38,529 bases of DNA. It comes from JBEHWX01 sp048498995. Lineage in GTDB: Bacteria; Bacteroidota; Ignavibacteria; OLB7. The stretch is from contig JBEHWX010000057.1 in NCBI GenBank assembly GCA_048498995.1, forward strand, positions 1 through 38,529, given 5' to 3'. Below the pieces are notes generated by a model, which did no database searches, was not told the DNA's origin, and saw only the letters and a list, made by a program, of their open reading frames with translations. The position numbers and the translations under genes are program-made. This document shows positions 24,077 through 32,230 of the stretch, piece after piece (positions within the stretch are counted from its first letter, which is position 1; every line of letters begins with the position of its first letter).

Positions 24077-25078
24077 ATGACACGCTACTTTGCCGATAAC
24101 GATTTCGATCGGGACCACGGCCGTGGGGACCGTGATCGAGGCCATGAGGATCGGTACGCCGGTGACTACGCCGCGCGCGATCGACGTGACGAGCGTCATG
24201 ATGATCGCGGCTTCGTGGAGCGCGCCGGCGATGAGGTCCGCTCCTGGTTTCGCGATGAGGATGCCGTGCGCCGCCGCACCATGGACGATATCCACGATTA
24301 CGAGCATGCCCGTGGCTCCTCGCCGGAGCGTCATGACCATGCCGGTCGCGATGTCGGCCGAGACCGAGCGGCGTGGGGGCCGGAGGCGGGCGATATGGGG
24401 CGGCGGTCGTTCGTCGGCGGCGAGCGCCATCGTGACGATCGCCCTCGCGATGAGCGGCACGGCAACGAGCCTTACGGCAACGAGCGGTACCGCGATGACC
24501 GCGACACTCGGTACCGGAGCGATCGTGAGTGGAATGAGCGCCGCGCTTCCACCAGGTTCTTCAGTGATCGCGGCGCCAACTACAGCAACCCGCGTGAGGA
24601 GTGGAACGATCGCGACCGCGGCTACGAGAACTACTATCGCAACGTGGACCATGGTCAGGGAGAATATGCCCGCTCGAATAACCAGCCATGGAGCGGCCAG
24701 GGAATCCGAAGCGGCAACGATCTCGACAACGGACGTGCTCCCCGATTCCTCGGCGGCAATCCCGACTACGGTAACAATGGCCCCGACGACCGCGTGATGC
24801 GCGCCAGCCGGAGCGACCGGAATGTCTTCGATCGCGCCTCCGATGAAGTACGCTCCTGGGGACGCGACGAGGACGGGCGTCGCGGCGGCAGCCGCTTCGA
24901 CGACCACGAGAGGAACCGCTATATGCGGGAGAACCGGAGTCGGGAGGAGGAGTGGCATCCGAACCGCTACCAGACGGGAGCGCCGGAGAATCGGGAGCGT
25001 GAGGAATGGCACCCGAACCGGTATCAGAACGACCGCGAGCAGCACCCGGCCACGCGCCGGAGCAGCGACCGCTGGTAG
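24077..25078 (+). CDS. Highly charged disordered hydrophilin-like protein
   Basis: ATG 24077 has GAGGAG upstream. This 333-residue protein is dominated by Arg, Asp, Glu, Asn, Gly and His with almost no hydrophobic core. Two related segments stand out: ERAGDEVRSWFRDEDAVRRR (49-68) and DRASDEVRSWGRDEDGRR (252-269). EEWHPNRYQ occurs at 291-299 and 309-317. The first motif resembles, from memory, a short S-W-F-x-D/E motif found in small stress-related bacterial proteins. Such sequences are typical of hydrophilins protecting against desiccation or of scaffold proteins; this is inference. A large hydrophobic frame on the opposite strand is only the complement of these codons. A 15-bp hairpin follows. 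Confidence 0.82.
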   Translation: MTRYFADNDFDRDHGRGDRDRGHEDRYAGDYAARDRRDERHDDRGFVERAGDEVRSWFRDEDAVRRRTMDDIHDYEHARGSSPERHDHAGRDVGRDRAAWGPEAGDMGRRSFVGGERHRDDRPRDERHGNEPYGNERYRDDRDTRYRSDREWNERRASTRFFSDRGANYSNPREEWNDRDRGYENYYRNVDHGQGEYARSNNQPWSGQGIRSGNDLDNGRAPRFLGGNPDYGNNGPDDRVMRASRSDRNVFDRASDEVRSWGRDEDGRRGGSRFDDHERNRYMRENRSREEEWHPNRYQTGAPENREREEWHPNRYQNDREQHPATRRSSDRW

Positions 25079-25112
25079 TGATCGATATCGGTGGGGCGAT
25101 GATGGAATAATG

Positions 25113-25147
25113 GCGGGGCCACGACACGCAGGGTGTCGTGGCCCCGC
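25113..25147. terminator. 15-bp hairpin between convergent genes
   Basis: Arms 25113-25127 and 25133-25147 (GCGGGGCCACGACAC and its complement) form a perfect stem with a 5-nt loop. It lies 34 nt after the hydrophilin-like gene and 100 nt beyond the end of the minus-strand repeat protein, so it may serve both. Confidence 0.75.
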
Positions 25148-25192
25148 TCGGTTCCCTCTCGCAATCCCATCATAGGAGGTGAGGTATCCGTC

Positions 25193-25282
25193 ATGGAACC
25201 TGCGCCTCTGAATAACGGAAGTGAGCCCCAGTCTGACAGATGCAAGACTACTTTACCGTTGCCATGCGGCCGGTCACTTTGA
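25193..25282 (+). CDS. Possible 29-residue ORF with strong ribosome-binding site
   Basis: AGGAGGTGAGG (25174-25184) precedes ATG 25193; the second GAGG is 8 nt from it. The 29-residue product (MEPAPLNNGSEP...) has no hydrophobic segment and two Cys. The frame runs into the 3' end of the minus-strand gene ending at 25248. A near-perfect Shine-Dalgarno sequence in this position is unusual, but no promoter is visible between it and the hairpin at 25113-25147. It may be chance. Confidence 0.25.
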   Translation: MEPAPLNNGSEPQSDRCKTTLPLPCGRSL

Positions 25283-27896
25283 AGTTGAAGGCAGCATCGA
25301 TCGGCACACACTGGAGGCTAGAACCGTTGAAGATTTGCGTCGTCGTATAGATATCGAACTTGTTGGTCACCGGATCGATCTGAGACGCGGTGATGAAGGT
25401 GCACTGTCCATGCGGGCCACCTGGACCGACGCCACTATTGATGGTTGCGGTGATTGAGGCACAACTGAGGTTGACGCGCGTCGTGTTGTCCGGGAAGGGG
25501 AGAACGGTGTTTACCTCGATCTCATACCAGCCGATTCCCCGCTTGATGATGTTCTTCACGCCGAATCCGCAGGTCACCGGAATGCCGTTCATGGGGACGT
25601 TCCCCCAGGCATAGATCACGTTATCGGTGTAGGTAGCACCCTTGATAGCGCCGTCGGTCGGACCGTTCTCGTGGAAGACAGTAGTGTGGCCGCTGTAGGA
25701 GACTTCGAATGCGTTCGACCGCTGGTTGTGATTCGTGTCGCCATTGCCGACGATCAGAATCGGATCCTGGAAGTTCTGCGGGAAGAGCCCGCCGTAATGA
25801 GAGGGGACATTCCCTTTCTGCACGTTGTAGACGCCCATCACGGTCTGTCCCCAGCTCTGCGCGATGTTGTGCTCACCGCCAACGACCGAGGCGCAGGCCA
25901 CGTTCGGGAGAATCCTATGACCACCCCCACCTCCAATCAGGTTGAAGGGCGATCCATCGTAAATAATATGGTCAACGCCACCACCAATGAAGTTGAAATC
26001 GCTGTTCTTCTTGATGAGGTTGTTGTATCCGCCGGCAATGACATTATCCTGTGACTGGATATCGGTGGTGTTCAAATTGCCGCCACCGATCACGCCGTAT
26101 GAGGATCCGTTCGAGTTGCCCTGCCCTCCGCCGATAAATGCACCGACACCAATCGTGCTGTTCGCGCGTCCTCCCACAACAGCACTCTCGACGCCCGAGG
26201 CAGCGTTGTCGATGCCGCCGAGAATTGATGCGTGGTTGGCGGTGACGCTATTGTCTCGTCCACCTCCGATCGTCGCCCACATGCCGACCGTGATCCTGTT
26301 CGAATCGCCGCCGCCAATCGCCGCATATTGGGCGGCACCCTTGTTGAACCGGCCTCCACCGATAGCAATGTGATATCCGTCTGCTGTGTTACTGTCGCCG
26401 CCGCCGATTGTGGTGTAATGGCCACTACGGGCTACCATGTTGTGCCGTCCGCCGCCGATGAAGCTGTAATCCACAAGCGTGTCGAGGACATTGAACAGGC
26501 CGCCTCCGATGCTCGAGAAGTCGGCATTGTCACCGATGCGGTTGACAGTACCGCCGGAAATTGCCGAGTAGCTGGAGACCTGTCCGATAGAATTGCCGAG
26601 GCCTCCCGCGATAACCGAGGCGCGTCCGATCGAGTCGACGCCGCCCACGGTGCGTCCTCCATGAATCTCATTGTTCTCTCCCCCGGATATGACACCGCTG
26701 ACCGTCATCGTGTCCATCGTGTTGAAGCCTCCACCGGCAATGACGGAAACGTCCGATCTGCGATCGATGGTGTTCGAATTTCCGCCACTGATGGTCGAGT
26801 AGTTGCCCAAGAATCGGATCTTGTTGTTGTCGCCACCGGCGACCACCGCATGATGGGATGAATCAATCAGGATATCACTTCCGCCTCCTATTGTCGCTCG
26901 TCCGGAACGGCCGATGCTGTTACTGGCTCCTCCGCCGATTGCGGCGAAATCTGACGTGCCGGTAATCAAGTTGGTGCCACCGGAAAGACCTCCACCGGCA
27001 ATCACTGAACCAGTCGCCGCCGACGCAATGAAGTTGTTCTCGTATCCTCCGACAATCGACGGCGTGCCGGTTGAAAGTGCTGGATCCGGTTGATAACGCA
27101 CAACCCTTCGGCTGTTGACCTTTACATCGAAGGTCTTGTACGTGTTGGATGAAGAGATCGTCGTCCCGATCCAGTTGTTCAACGTGTCGGTAATGAAGAC
27201 GTGATTGTGGCTGGGATCGACCAGGTCTCCAGCCTGGCGCCACGCATTGTCGGTCCCCAGGGCATGCGGCGCACGTGGATCATCCTGCGCGGCCGGGGAG
27301 TTTTTCCCGACCACCAAGCTCTGCGTCTTGTCGTCGAAGGTCACGGCCATCCCCTCTCCGCCTCGAATGTTCAGTCCCGTCCCGGCGCCGGTTACCTTCT
27401 GGCCGTTGACGCGGATCTCCGAAACGTAATCGGTGCCGAGCTTCTCGGCCGTGACCGCTCCCGCAGCGAGCTTCTCAGATGTCACCGAGCCATTAGGGAG
27501 CGCCAGCGCGTACGGTGCGGCGCTGAGCTGCGTCAGAGGACGCATCTCAGCGCCGTCGCCAACACGTACACCGAGCCAGAGAGGCCTGTTCATTTCGGAA
27601 GTTGCTGGAAGTGGATGAGCTCCTCCACCGAGATAGATGCTGAAGACTCCGCCGATTACCTGCGTCTGATACTTGTCGCTCCAGATCGGTGTATTACCGT
27701 CTATGTCCCCATATAGAGTGACAACCAATGCGTATTCACCGTCGGGAAGAGAAGCTCCGGTTTTCGTTGAGAGCATTCCTTGATAACTGATCAGACGTGG
27801 AATATCCTGAGACGGCTGCTGTGCGCGGGCGCCTAGGCTCAGACCGACCATAAGGGCCGCAATGAGCATCGCGAACATTGCGCGATAGTTCTTCAT
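25248..27896 (-). CDS. Secreted surface protein with about 25 YadA-head-like repeats
   Basis: ATG 27896 (MKNYRAMFAML) has AGGG about 9 nt upstream; a longer frame adds 14 featureless residues. A signal peptide (1-25) precedes an N-terminal domain (30-135; ISYQGMLS, DGEYALVVTLYGD, RPLWLGVRVGDG, APYAL) that occurs on many repeat-bearing surface proteins. Residues 280-690 hold about 25 copies of a 13-22 residue motif with core s-x-I-x-G-G-x-x-N-x-I, as in the left-handed beta-roll head of YadA-type adhesins. The C-terminal domain (about 750-882) has several Cys and ends GRMATVK; no YadA membrane anchor and no clear T9SS motif is present. It is probably a trimeric fibre or adhesin. It follows the gene at 28583. 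Confidence 0.85.
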   Translation of the reverse strand: MKNYRAMFAMLIAALMVGLSLGARAQQPSQDIPRLISYQGMLSTKTGASLPDGEYALVVTLYGDIDGNTPIWSDKYQTQVIGGVFSIYLGGGAHPLPATSEMNRPLWLGVRVGDGAEMRPLTQLSAAPYALALPNGSVTSEKLAAGAVTAEKLGTDYVSEIRVNGQKVTGAGTGLNIRGGEGMAVTFDDKTQSLVVGKNSPAAQDDPRAPHALGTDNAWRQAGDLVDPSHNHVFITDTLNNWIGTTISSSNTYKTFDVKVNSRRVVRYQPDPALSTGTPSIVGGYENNFIASAATGSVIAGGGLSGGTNLITGTSDFAAIGGGASNSIGRSGRATIGGGSDILIDSSHHAVVAGGDNNKIRFLGNYSTISGGNSNTIDRRSDVSVIAGGGFNTMDTMTVSGVISGGENNEIHGGRTVGGVDSIGRASVIAGGLGNSIGQVSSYSAISGGTVNRIGDNADFSSIGGGLFNVLDTLVDYSFIGGGRHNMVARSGHYTTIGGGDSNTADGYHIAIGGGRFNKGAAQYAAIGGGDSNRITVGMWATIGGGRDNSVTANHASILGGIDNAASGVESAVVGGRANSTIGVGAFIGGGQGNSNGSSYGVIGGGNLNTTDIQSQDNVIAGGYNNLIKKNSDFNFIGGGVDHIIYDGSPFNLIGGGGGHRILPNVACASVVGGEHNIAQSWGQTVMGVYNVQKGNVPSHYGGLFPQNFQDPILIVGNGDTNHNQRSNAFEVSYSGHTTVFHENGPTDGAIKGATYTDNVIYAWGNVPMNGIPVTCGFGVKNIIKRGIGWYEIEVNTVLPFPDNTTRVNLSCASITATINSGVGPGGPHGQCTFITASQIDPVTNKFDIYTTTQIFNGSSLQCVPIDAAFNFKVTGRMATVK
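25827..27059 (-). repeat. Coding repeat region, GGG/N-type beta-roll units
   Basis: About 25 units of variable spacing encode AAIGGGASNSI, STISGGNSNTI, SFIGGGRHNMV, ATIGGGRDNSV and similar. The DNA diverges between units, so the array is old and held at the protein level. Confidence 0.8.
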
Positions 27897-27950
27897 AGTA
27901 AATCCCTGTTGAATGTGAGTGATGCTGGTTTCGGGCAATAGGGAAACGTC

Positions 27951-27968
27951 GCCGAGCCTGTGCTCGGC
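27951..27968 (-). terminator. Small hairpin between the two genes
   Basis: GCCGAGC (27951-27957) pairs with GCTCGGC (27962-27968) across CTGT, in the 159-nt gap between the 28056 gene end and the 27896 start. It may attenuate transcription between them. Confidence 0.35.
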
Positions 27969-28055
27969 GCAATCACGGGATGCATAGCATTATTCTGTGA
28001 TACAGCCGGGCCTCGAACGAGTCGCTGTTCTTGCCTTGGCTTAAACGAATCTCTG

Positions 28056-28583
28056 CTAGTGAGATATTATGAATGGTGTTCGCACCGTAACGCCGTCGAA
28101 TGTGACGATCGCGAAGTACTCACCTGATGCAAGCGATAAGCTGCTAAGTGAAATATCGAGATCGCCCGATTTCTGCTCTCCGAAGATGGGGGGCATAGCA
28201 GTTGTGCCAAATACGTCGATGACTCGAATGCTTAACGTCCCAGACCTCGGCAAGGTGATGTGCAGGCGCCCCTCGCCTGTCAGTGGATTTGGAAGGACAT
28301 TGGCCATTATCGCGGCCGTTGATGCCTTCCACGGAACCTCTGCGGTGGCAGCTTGTGAGCTCGTGTGCCAGAAACCTTCCTGTAGGCCACTTTGAAAAGC
28401 AGAAGCACGGCCGATACAGGCCTGGCCAATGGTCGCCGAACATCGCATGTTCTGCGTGCTTGATCGTTCGCCACCACAGCCGAGGACCGAGGCCGTAGCT
28501 CCTGCTTGCGCAGAGGCAATGGATGTAATGGCCAGAGGCGCAAGCAAGCATAAAAATGCTCTGAATTGCCAGCGTCCGTTCAT
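28056..28583 (-). CDS. Small secreted protein with T9SS sorting domain
   Basis: ATG 28583 follows GGAGGAGG at ideal distance. The signal peptide ends TSIASA-Q26. The mature N-terminus of this 175-residue protein contains SATIGQACIG and SGLQEGFWH, a short pattern (s-x-G-Q-x-x-I-G ... l-x-x-G-F-W) that in FCB-group genomes often precedes a T9SS sorting domain. Residues about 90-175 are that domain (VLPNPLTGEGRL, IRVIDVFGT, SGEYFAIV). It is likely a small cell-surface protein and lies just upstream of, and probably in one unit with, the long repeat protein; a partnership is possible. Confidence 0.85.
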   Translation of the reverse strand: MNGRWQFRAFLCLLAPLAITSIASAQAGATASVLGCGGERSSTQNMRCSATIGQACIGRASAFQSGLQEGFWHTSSQAATAEVPWKASTAAIMANVLPNPLTGEGRLHITLPRSGTLSIRVIDVFGTTAMPPIFGEQKSGDLDISLSSLSLASGEYFAIVTFDGVTVRTPFIISH

Positions 28584-29166
28584 ACCTCCTCCGTATTGAG
28601 AATGAAGTGTGAGGAATTGTCGGCATCGCTTTAGCAAATGCCGGAATAGATCATGGCAGTATATTCACTTCTATAAATCAGAGATGTGTGATGCCCATGC
28701 TCATATGCAGTTACATGACGACTGCATGGAGCATGGTTCCTCTGGTCCGAGCATGCGGGGCAAGCGCATGGTAGGCCAAGAAGCTCGAGATAGCCTGATG
28801 TTGTCTATGCCACCTACGGGCAGATCACAAGATCGGCGTGCACGTAATGATCTGGCTAGGGGGTTATGAGACGTTATTGGGTCGTCGTGTGCACTGCGAT
28901 GTGGGCATGAAGTCTCAAGGACTACATCGCACCGGCAAATATAGGAGTTGTCCGTTGAATATCAAAATGGCACGATGGCGAGCCCGCCTGGCACGCAACT
29001 ATTTATTCTGTTGCTGCGGGGAGCAGTCCATGTAATCCAGCGGGACGCTCGAAGCCGCATCACAGCGAGAGATCGTTGCTGCATGCCATTTCAAAGTGAG
29101 CTGCTACTGGCATGACGATTGCTGATGGCTGTGTGTCGAATTCAACCAGCCAAGGAGTTTTTCATT
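28584..29166. other. 583-bp AT-richer intergenic region
   Basis: Base composition is clearly less GC-rich than the rest of the window. Open plus-strand frames (28609-28869, 28838-29035) show no domain, signal peptide or credible ribosome-binding site. It should hold the divergent promoters for the genes starting at 28583 (-) and 29167 (+). No tRNA or repeat was found. Confidence 0.5.
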
Positions 29167-29799
29167 ATGGACATCTCGCGTCATTATCGCGCATTTCTTC
29201 CCCTCGTCGCCGGAGCCCTGCTCGTCGCGTGCGGAGGCAAGAACGATTCGGCCGGAACGGCCGACACTGCCGCCATGCACAACGACACCATGGCAACGGC
29301 GCCCGCCACGCCCGATACCACCGCCAGCATGGCCGCGCCGGCCCCGATGACCGACGCCAACATCATGGCGAAGCTCGCCGAATCGGATTCCATGGAGATC
29401 GAGGAAGGGAAGGTCGCCCGCGACAAGGCCAAGAGCGCCGACGTGAAGGCCTACGCCAAGATGATGATCGACGATCACACGAACATGAAGAAGGAGGGCT
29501 CCGAGCTCGCCAAGCGTCTGAACATCACTCCGGTGCCTCCGGCCAACGATGCCAGCGGCAGCGCCATGGCCGCCGCCATGGAGTCGATGAAGAACGCCGA
29601 TGCCGCCGCCTTCGACCGCATGTACATCGACCACGCCGTGATGGATCACCAGAAAGTGCTCGACGATCTGGCCGCCATGGAGTCGCAGGCGCAGAACGAC
29701 GCGATCAAGGCGCTGATCCAGCGCGCCCGCCCGACCGTGCAGAAGCACCTCGACCGCGCCAAGGAGATCCAGGGAAAGATGGGTGGAGCCACGATGTAA
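29167..29799 (+). CDS. DUF4142 lipoprotein
   Basis: ATG 29167 has AAGGAG about 9 nt upstream. The signal peptide ends ALLVAC (Cys22), so the mature protein is lipid-anchored. A Thr/Ala/Met-rich linker follows. Residues about 60-205 form a helical DUF4142 domain: VARDKAKSADVKAYAKMMIDDHTNMKKEGSELAK, then FDRMYIDHAVMDHQKVLDDL and a final helix VQKHLDRAKEIQ. The DH and HxxxDH-like residues suggest a ferritin-like bundle, possibly metal binding. The family is secreted or periplasmic, with unknown function, often linked to stress. It is monocistronic with a hairpin behind it. Confidence 0.9.
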   Translation: MDISRHYRAFLPLVAGALLVACGGKNDSAGTADTAAMHNDTMATAPATPDTTASMAAPAPMTDANIMAKLAESDSMEIEEGKVARDKAKSADVKAYAKMMIDDHTNMKKEGSELAKRLNITPVPPANDASGSAMAAAMESMKNADAAAFDRMYIDHAVMDHQKVLDDLAAMESQAQNDAIKALIQRARPTVQKHLDRAKEIQGKMGGATM

Positions 29800-30183
29800 G
29801 CACTCTTGACGTGCATCATCACGGCTCGCGGTCGTGAGTGCGGGGCGCAACGGCATGAATCGTCGCGCCCCGCGCCGTTTGTGTCTCGTCCGTCCGCCAC
29901 CCTCCTTTCCGAGCTCCCACTCCCATCGCTCCACGATACGATGTAGGGCGCCGTGGCGCCGATCGTGGCAACCATGACGCCGGTCATGGTTCCCCCGAGC
30001 GGCCCCTCCTAAGTTGCGGTCGTGCCGGAGGAGGAGATGCATCCTCCGTTCGGGAGTGTCGCCATCGCGGCGACGCCGGAGAGCCGGGCTCGTCTCCCGG
30101 AACGGCACCCCGACATGTGGTCGCGCTCCTCCCCCGAGCTCGCGGCCATGCCTTCGGGTCACGACTATCCGAGGAACGCCGCA
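29800..30183. other. 384-bp intergenic region
   Basis: Besides the terminator it contains the hairpin AACCATGAC/GTCATGGTT (29970-29978 with 29983-29991) and the palindrome GGCGCC-GT-GGCGCC (around 29947-29960). These could be control elements for the 30184 gene. No gene is supported. Confidence 0.5.
29840..29873 (+). terminator. Hairpin after DUF4142 gene
   Basis: GCGGGGCGC (29840-29848) pairs with GCGCCCCGC (29865-29873), loop 16 nt, about 40 nt after the stop and followed by GCCGTTTGTGTCTCG. Confidence 0.6.
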
Positions 30184-32115
30184 ATGGGCTCGATGAGATC
30201 ATACGCCGCTCTGCTTCCCACGCTGCTCTGGCTTGCCGCGATGCCGGCAAGCGCGCAGACCGACATCAGGACCACGACCGTCGAGCCGGCGATGCGCTTC
30301 GGCATCACCGCCGGCGCGGCGCACAACGGGGCCATCGGCGATATCCGCCGCCTGATCGTTCCGGCCGACGACGGTCGCGTTCCGTTGAGCGACTTCAGCG
30401 GCGCATCCGGGCTGGTACCCTATGCCGGACTCGCCGCGGTCTACGCGCCCACGGGAGGATTCGGCGGCGTGCTCCGCTTCTCGTTCGATGACCGGAGCGT
30501 GAGCAAGACGATCGATGGAACGGAGCTGGCCGCGAGCGCGCTCTACCTCGGTATCGAGCCGGGGCTCCGCCTCTCGCTCGGCTCCGACCGGCTTCATCTG
30601 ACCGGTGGTCCGTCGATCCTGGTGGCGCTCAGAAGCCGCTTCAGCACGACCTCTCCCGCGGGCGCGACGGCCGAAGGGGAGATCGACGGCGCGAGAAAGG
30701 TGGCGGTGGCGCTCTGGGGAGAGCTCGGATACGATATCCCCCTCTCGGCCGAGTCGAGCGCATGGAGCTGGTACGCGACGCCGTTCGTGCAGGCGAGCTA
30801 CCTCTTCGATCAGCGCGCCGCGCGCCCGGAGTGGGGAGGCGATCCCTGGAGCACGATGACGATCCGCGCCGGGGCGAGCCTCACGCTCGGTCGTCGTCGC
30901 GTGATGGAGCTCCCCGCCACGGCCGATGCCCACACGCCCGGGAACCTTCGCTTCACCGTGAACGTGCCGGTGCCGGGCGTGGTCGGCGCCCGCGAGCTGC
31001 TGGAACGGATGCCGCTGGTGGATGCGATCTTCTTCGACGACGGGAGCACGGAGATCCCGTCGCGCTATGCCAGGATCGATCCGGCCGACGCCGCGCGCTT
31101 CGACGAGACGTCGTTGCCCGAGGCGCCGTCGGCCGGCGGATCGACCCGCCGCCTCCGCGCCGGACGCCAGCTCGCCGCGTATCACAACATCCTGGACATC
31201 CTCGGCGCGCGGATGGCGCGCCATCCGGGAACGGCCGTGACGCTGGTCGGATCGGCGGCGGATTCGGCGGAGGGAGGAGCCATGGCGCGCGCGGTCCGCG
31301 AGTATCTGGTCGGCACCTTCGGCCTCGATGCCTCCCGCGTCGTTGCCGTGGGAGCAACGCGGCCGCCGCACAGCTCCGGCACCAAGCGGACGCCGGCCGA
31401 CGATCTTCCGCTGGCCGCGGAGGAGAACCGTCGTGTCGAGATCGTGCCATCCGATCCGCTACTCCTCGATCCGCTCGATGTCCGCTCGGTGCTGGAGGAG
31501 CCGTTCGACAACGACCTGCGCGTGGGCGTCAAGTGCGACGAGCCGATCGATCGGTGGTCGGTGGCGATCTCCGGACCAGGCTTCAACCGGACATATGGTC
31601 CCTACACGACGCCGATGCAGCGGATTCCCTCGGGCCCCATTCTCGGCGATCGAAACGAGGGGGTGTACGTGGCCCGCCTATCGATGGTGACCACCAGCGG
31701 CGACCTCGCAATCCGCGAAGTTTCCTTCACGTTGACGCGAAAGGATCGGGCGCCGGCGCGGGCGCGCCGTTATGCGATTCTCTTCGACTTCGACGAATCG
31801 AAAACCGTCGCGGGCTACGAGTGGTTTCTCCGCTCGGTGGTGGCGCCGACGATCGAGGATGGAGGCGCGGTGTTCGTGCACGGACATACCGACGCGATCG
31901 GCGATGAGGACCACAACCGGGAGCTCTCGGCGATGCGTGCCCTCAACGCTGAACTGATTCTGGAGGACGAGGTGAAGAAGAAGGGGGAGAGCGTGGTCTT
32001 CGACATCTACGGCTTCGGCGAGAACGAGAGCCGCGCTCCGTTTCCGAACGATACCCCCGAGGGACGGTACTACAATCGTACCGTCACGGTCGACGTTGTT
32101 CCCCCGGAGCATTGA
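30184..32115 (+). CDS. Beta-barrel plus double OmpA-domain protein
   Basis: ATG 30184 (MGSMRSYAALLP) has AGGA about 9 nt upstream; a signal peptide ends PASA-Q25. An open frame reaching 30022 has no such features. The 643-residue protein has three parts: an N-terminal outer-membrane barrel (about 25-260; GFGGVLRFSFDDRS, ASLTLGRRR), a degenerate OmpA-like domain (about 275-425; DAIFFDDGSTEIPSRY, then SAADSAEGG where the usual Asp is shifted, and ENRRVEIV), and a spacer with a good second OmpA domain (about 528-640; FDFDESK, GHTDAIGD, ELSAMRALNAEL). It is the complete version of the architecture at the window start and probably links outer membrane and cell wall. Confidence 0.85.
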   Translation: MGSMRSYAALLPTLLWLAAMPASAQTDIRTTTVEPAMRFGITAGAAHNGAIGDIRRLIVPADDGRVPLSDFSGASGLVPYAGLAAVYAPTGGFGGVLRFSFDDRSVSKTIDGTELAASALYLGIEPGLRLSLGSDRLHLTGGPSILVALRSRFSTTSPAGATAEGEIDGARKVAVALWGELGYDIPLSAESSAWSWYATPFVQASYLFDQRAARPEWGGDPWSTMTIRAGASLTLGRRRVMELPATADAHTPGNLRFTVNVPVPGVVGARELLERMPLVDAIFFDDGSTEIPSRYARIDPADAARFDETSLPEAPSAGGSTRRLRAGRQLAAYHNILDILGARMARHPGTAVTLVGSAADSAEGGAMARAVREYLVGTFGLDASRVVAVGATRPPHSSGTKRTPADDLPLAAEENRRVEIVPSDPLLLDPLDVRSVLEEPFDNDLRVGVKCDEPIDRWSVAISGPGFNRTYGPYTTPMQRIPSGPILGDRNEGVYVARLSMVTTSGDLAIREVSFTLTRKDRAPARARRYAILFDFDESKTVAGYEWFLRSVVAPTIEDGGAVFVHGHTDAIGDEDHNRELSAMRALNAELILEDEVKKKGESVVFDIYGFGENESRAPFPNDTPEGRYYNRTVTVDVVPPEH

Positions 32116-32230
32116 TCGTTTCGGATCTCACACCGCGCCCCTCGATCCGCGGCGATCGGGGGGTGTGTCGCGTTGATGGGATATCGCGCCGTTGACGGGA
32201 GAGATGCCACTGCGACCATATTCCCGATGC

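Noticed and set aside
23813..25045. Long minus-strand frame encoding a very hydrophobic 410-residue product
   Set aside because: It is the exact complement of the Arg/Asp/Glu-rich gene at 24077-25078. Those codons read as Ala/Val/Ile on the other strand. No ribosome-binding site or family match.
28838..29035. 65-codon plus-strand frame with a CCC run
   Set aside because: No ribosome-binding site or recognisable feature; it lies in the AT-richer promoter gap.
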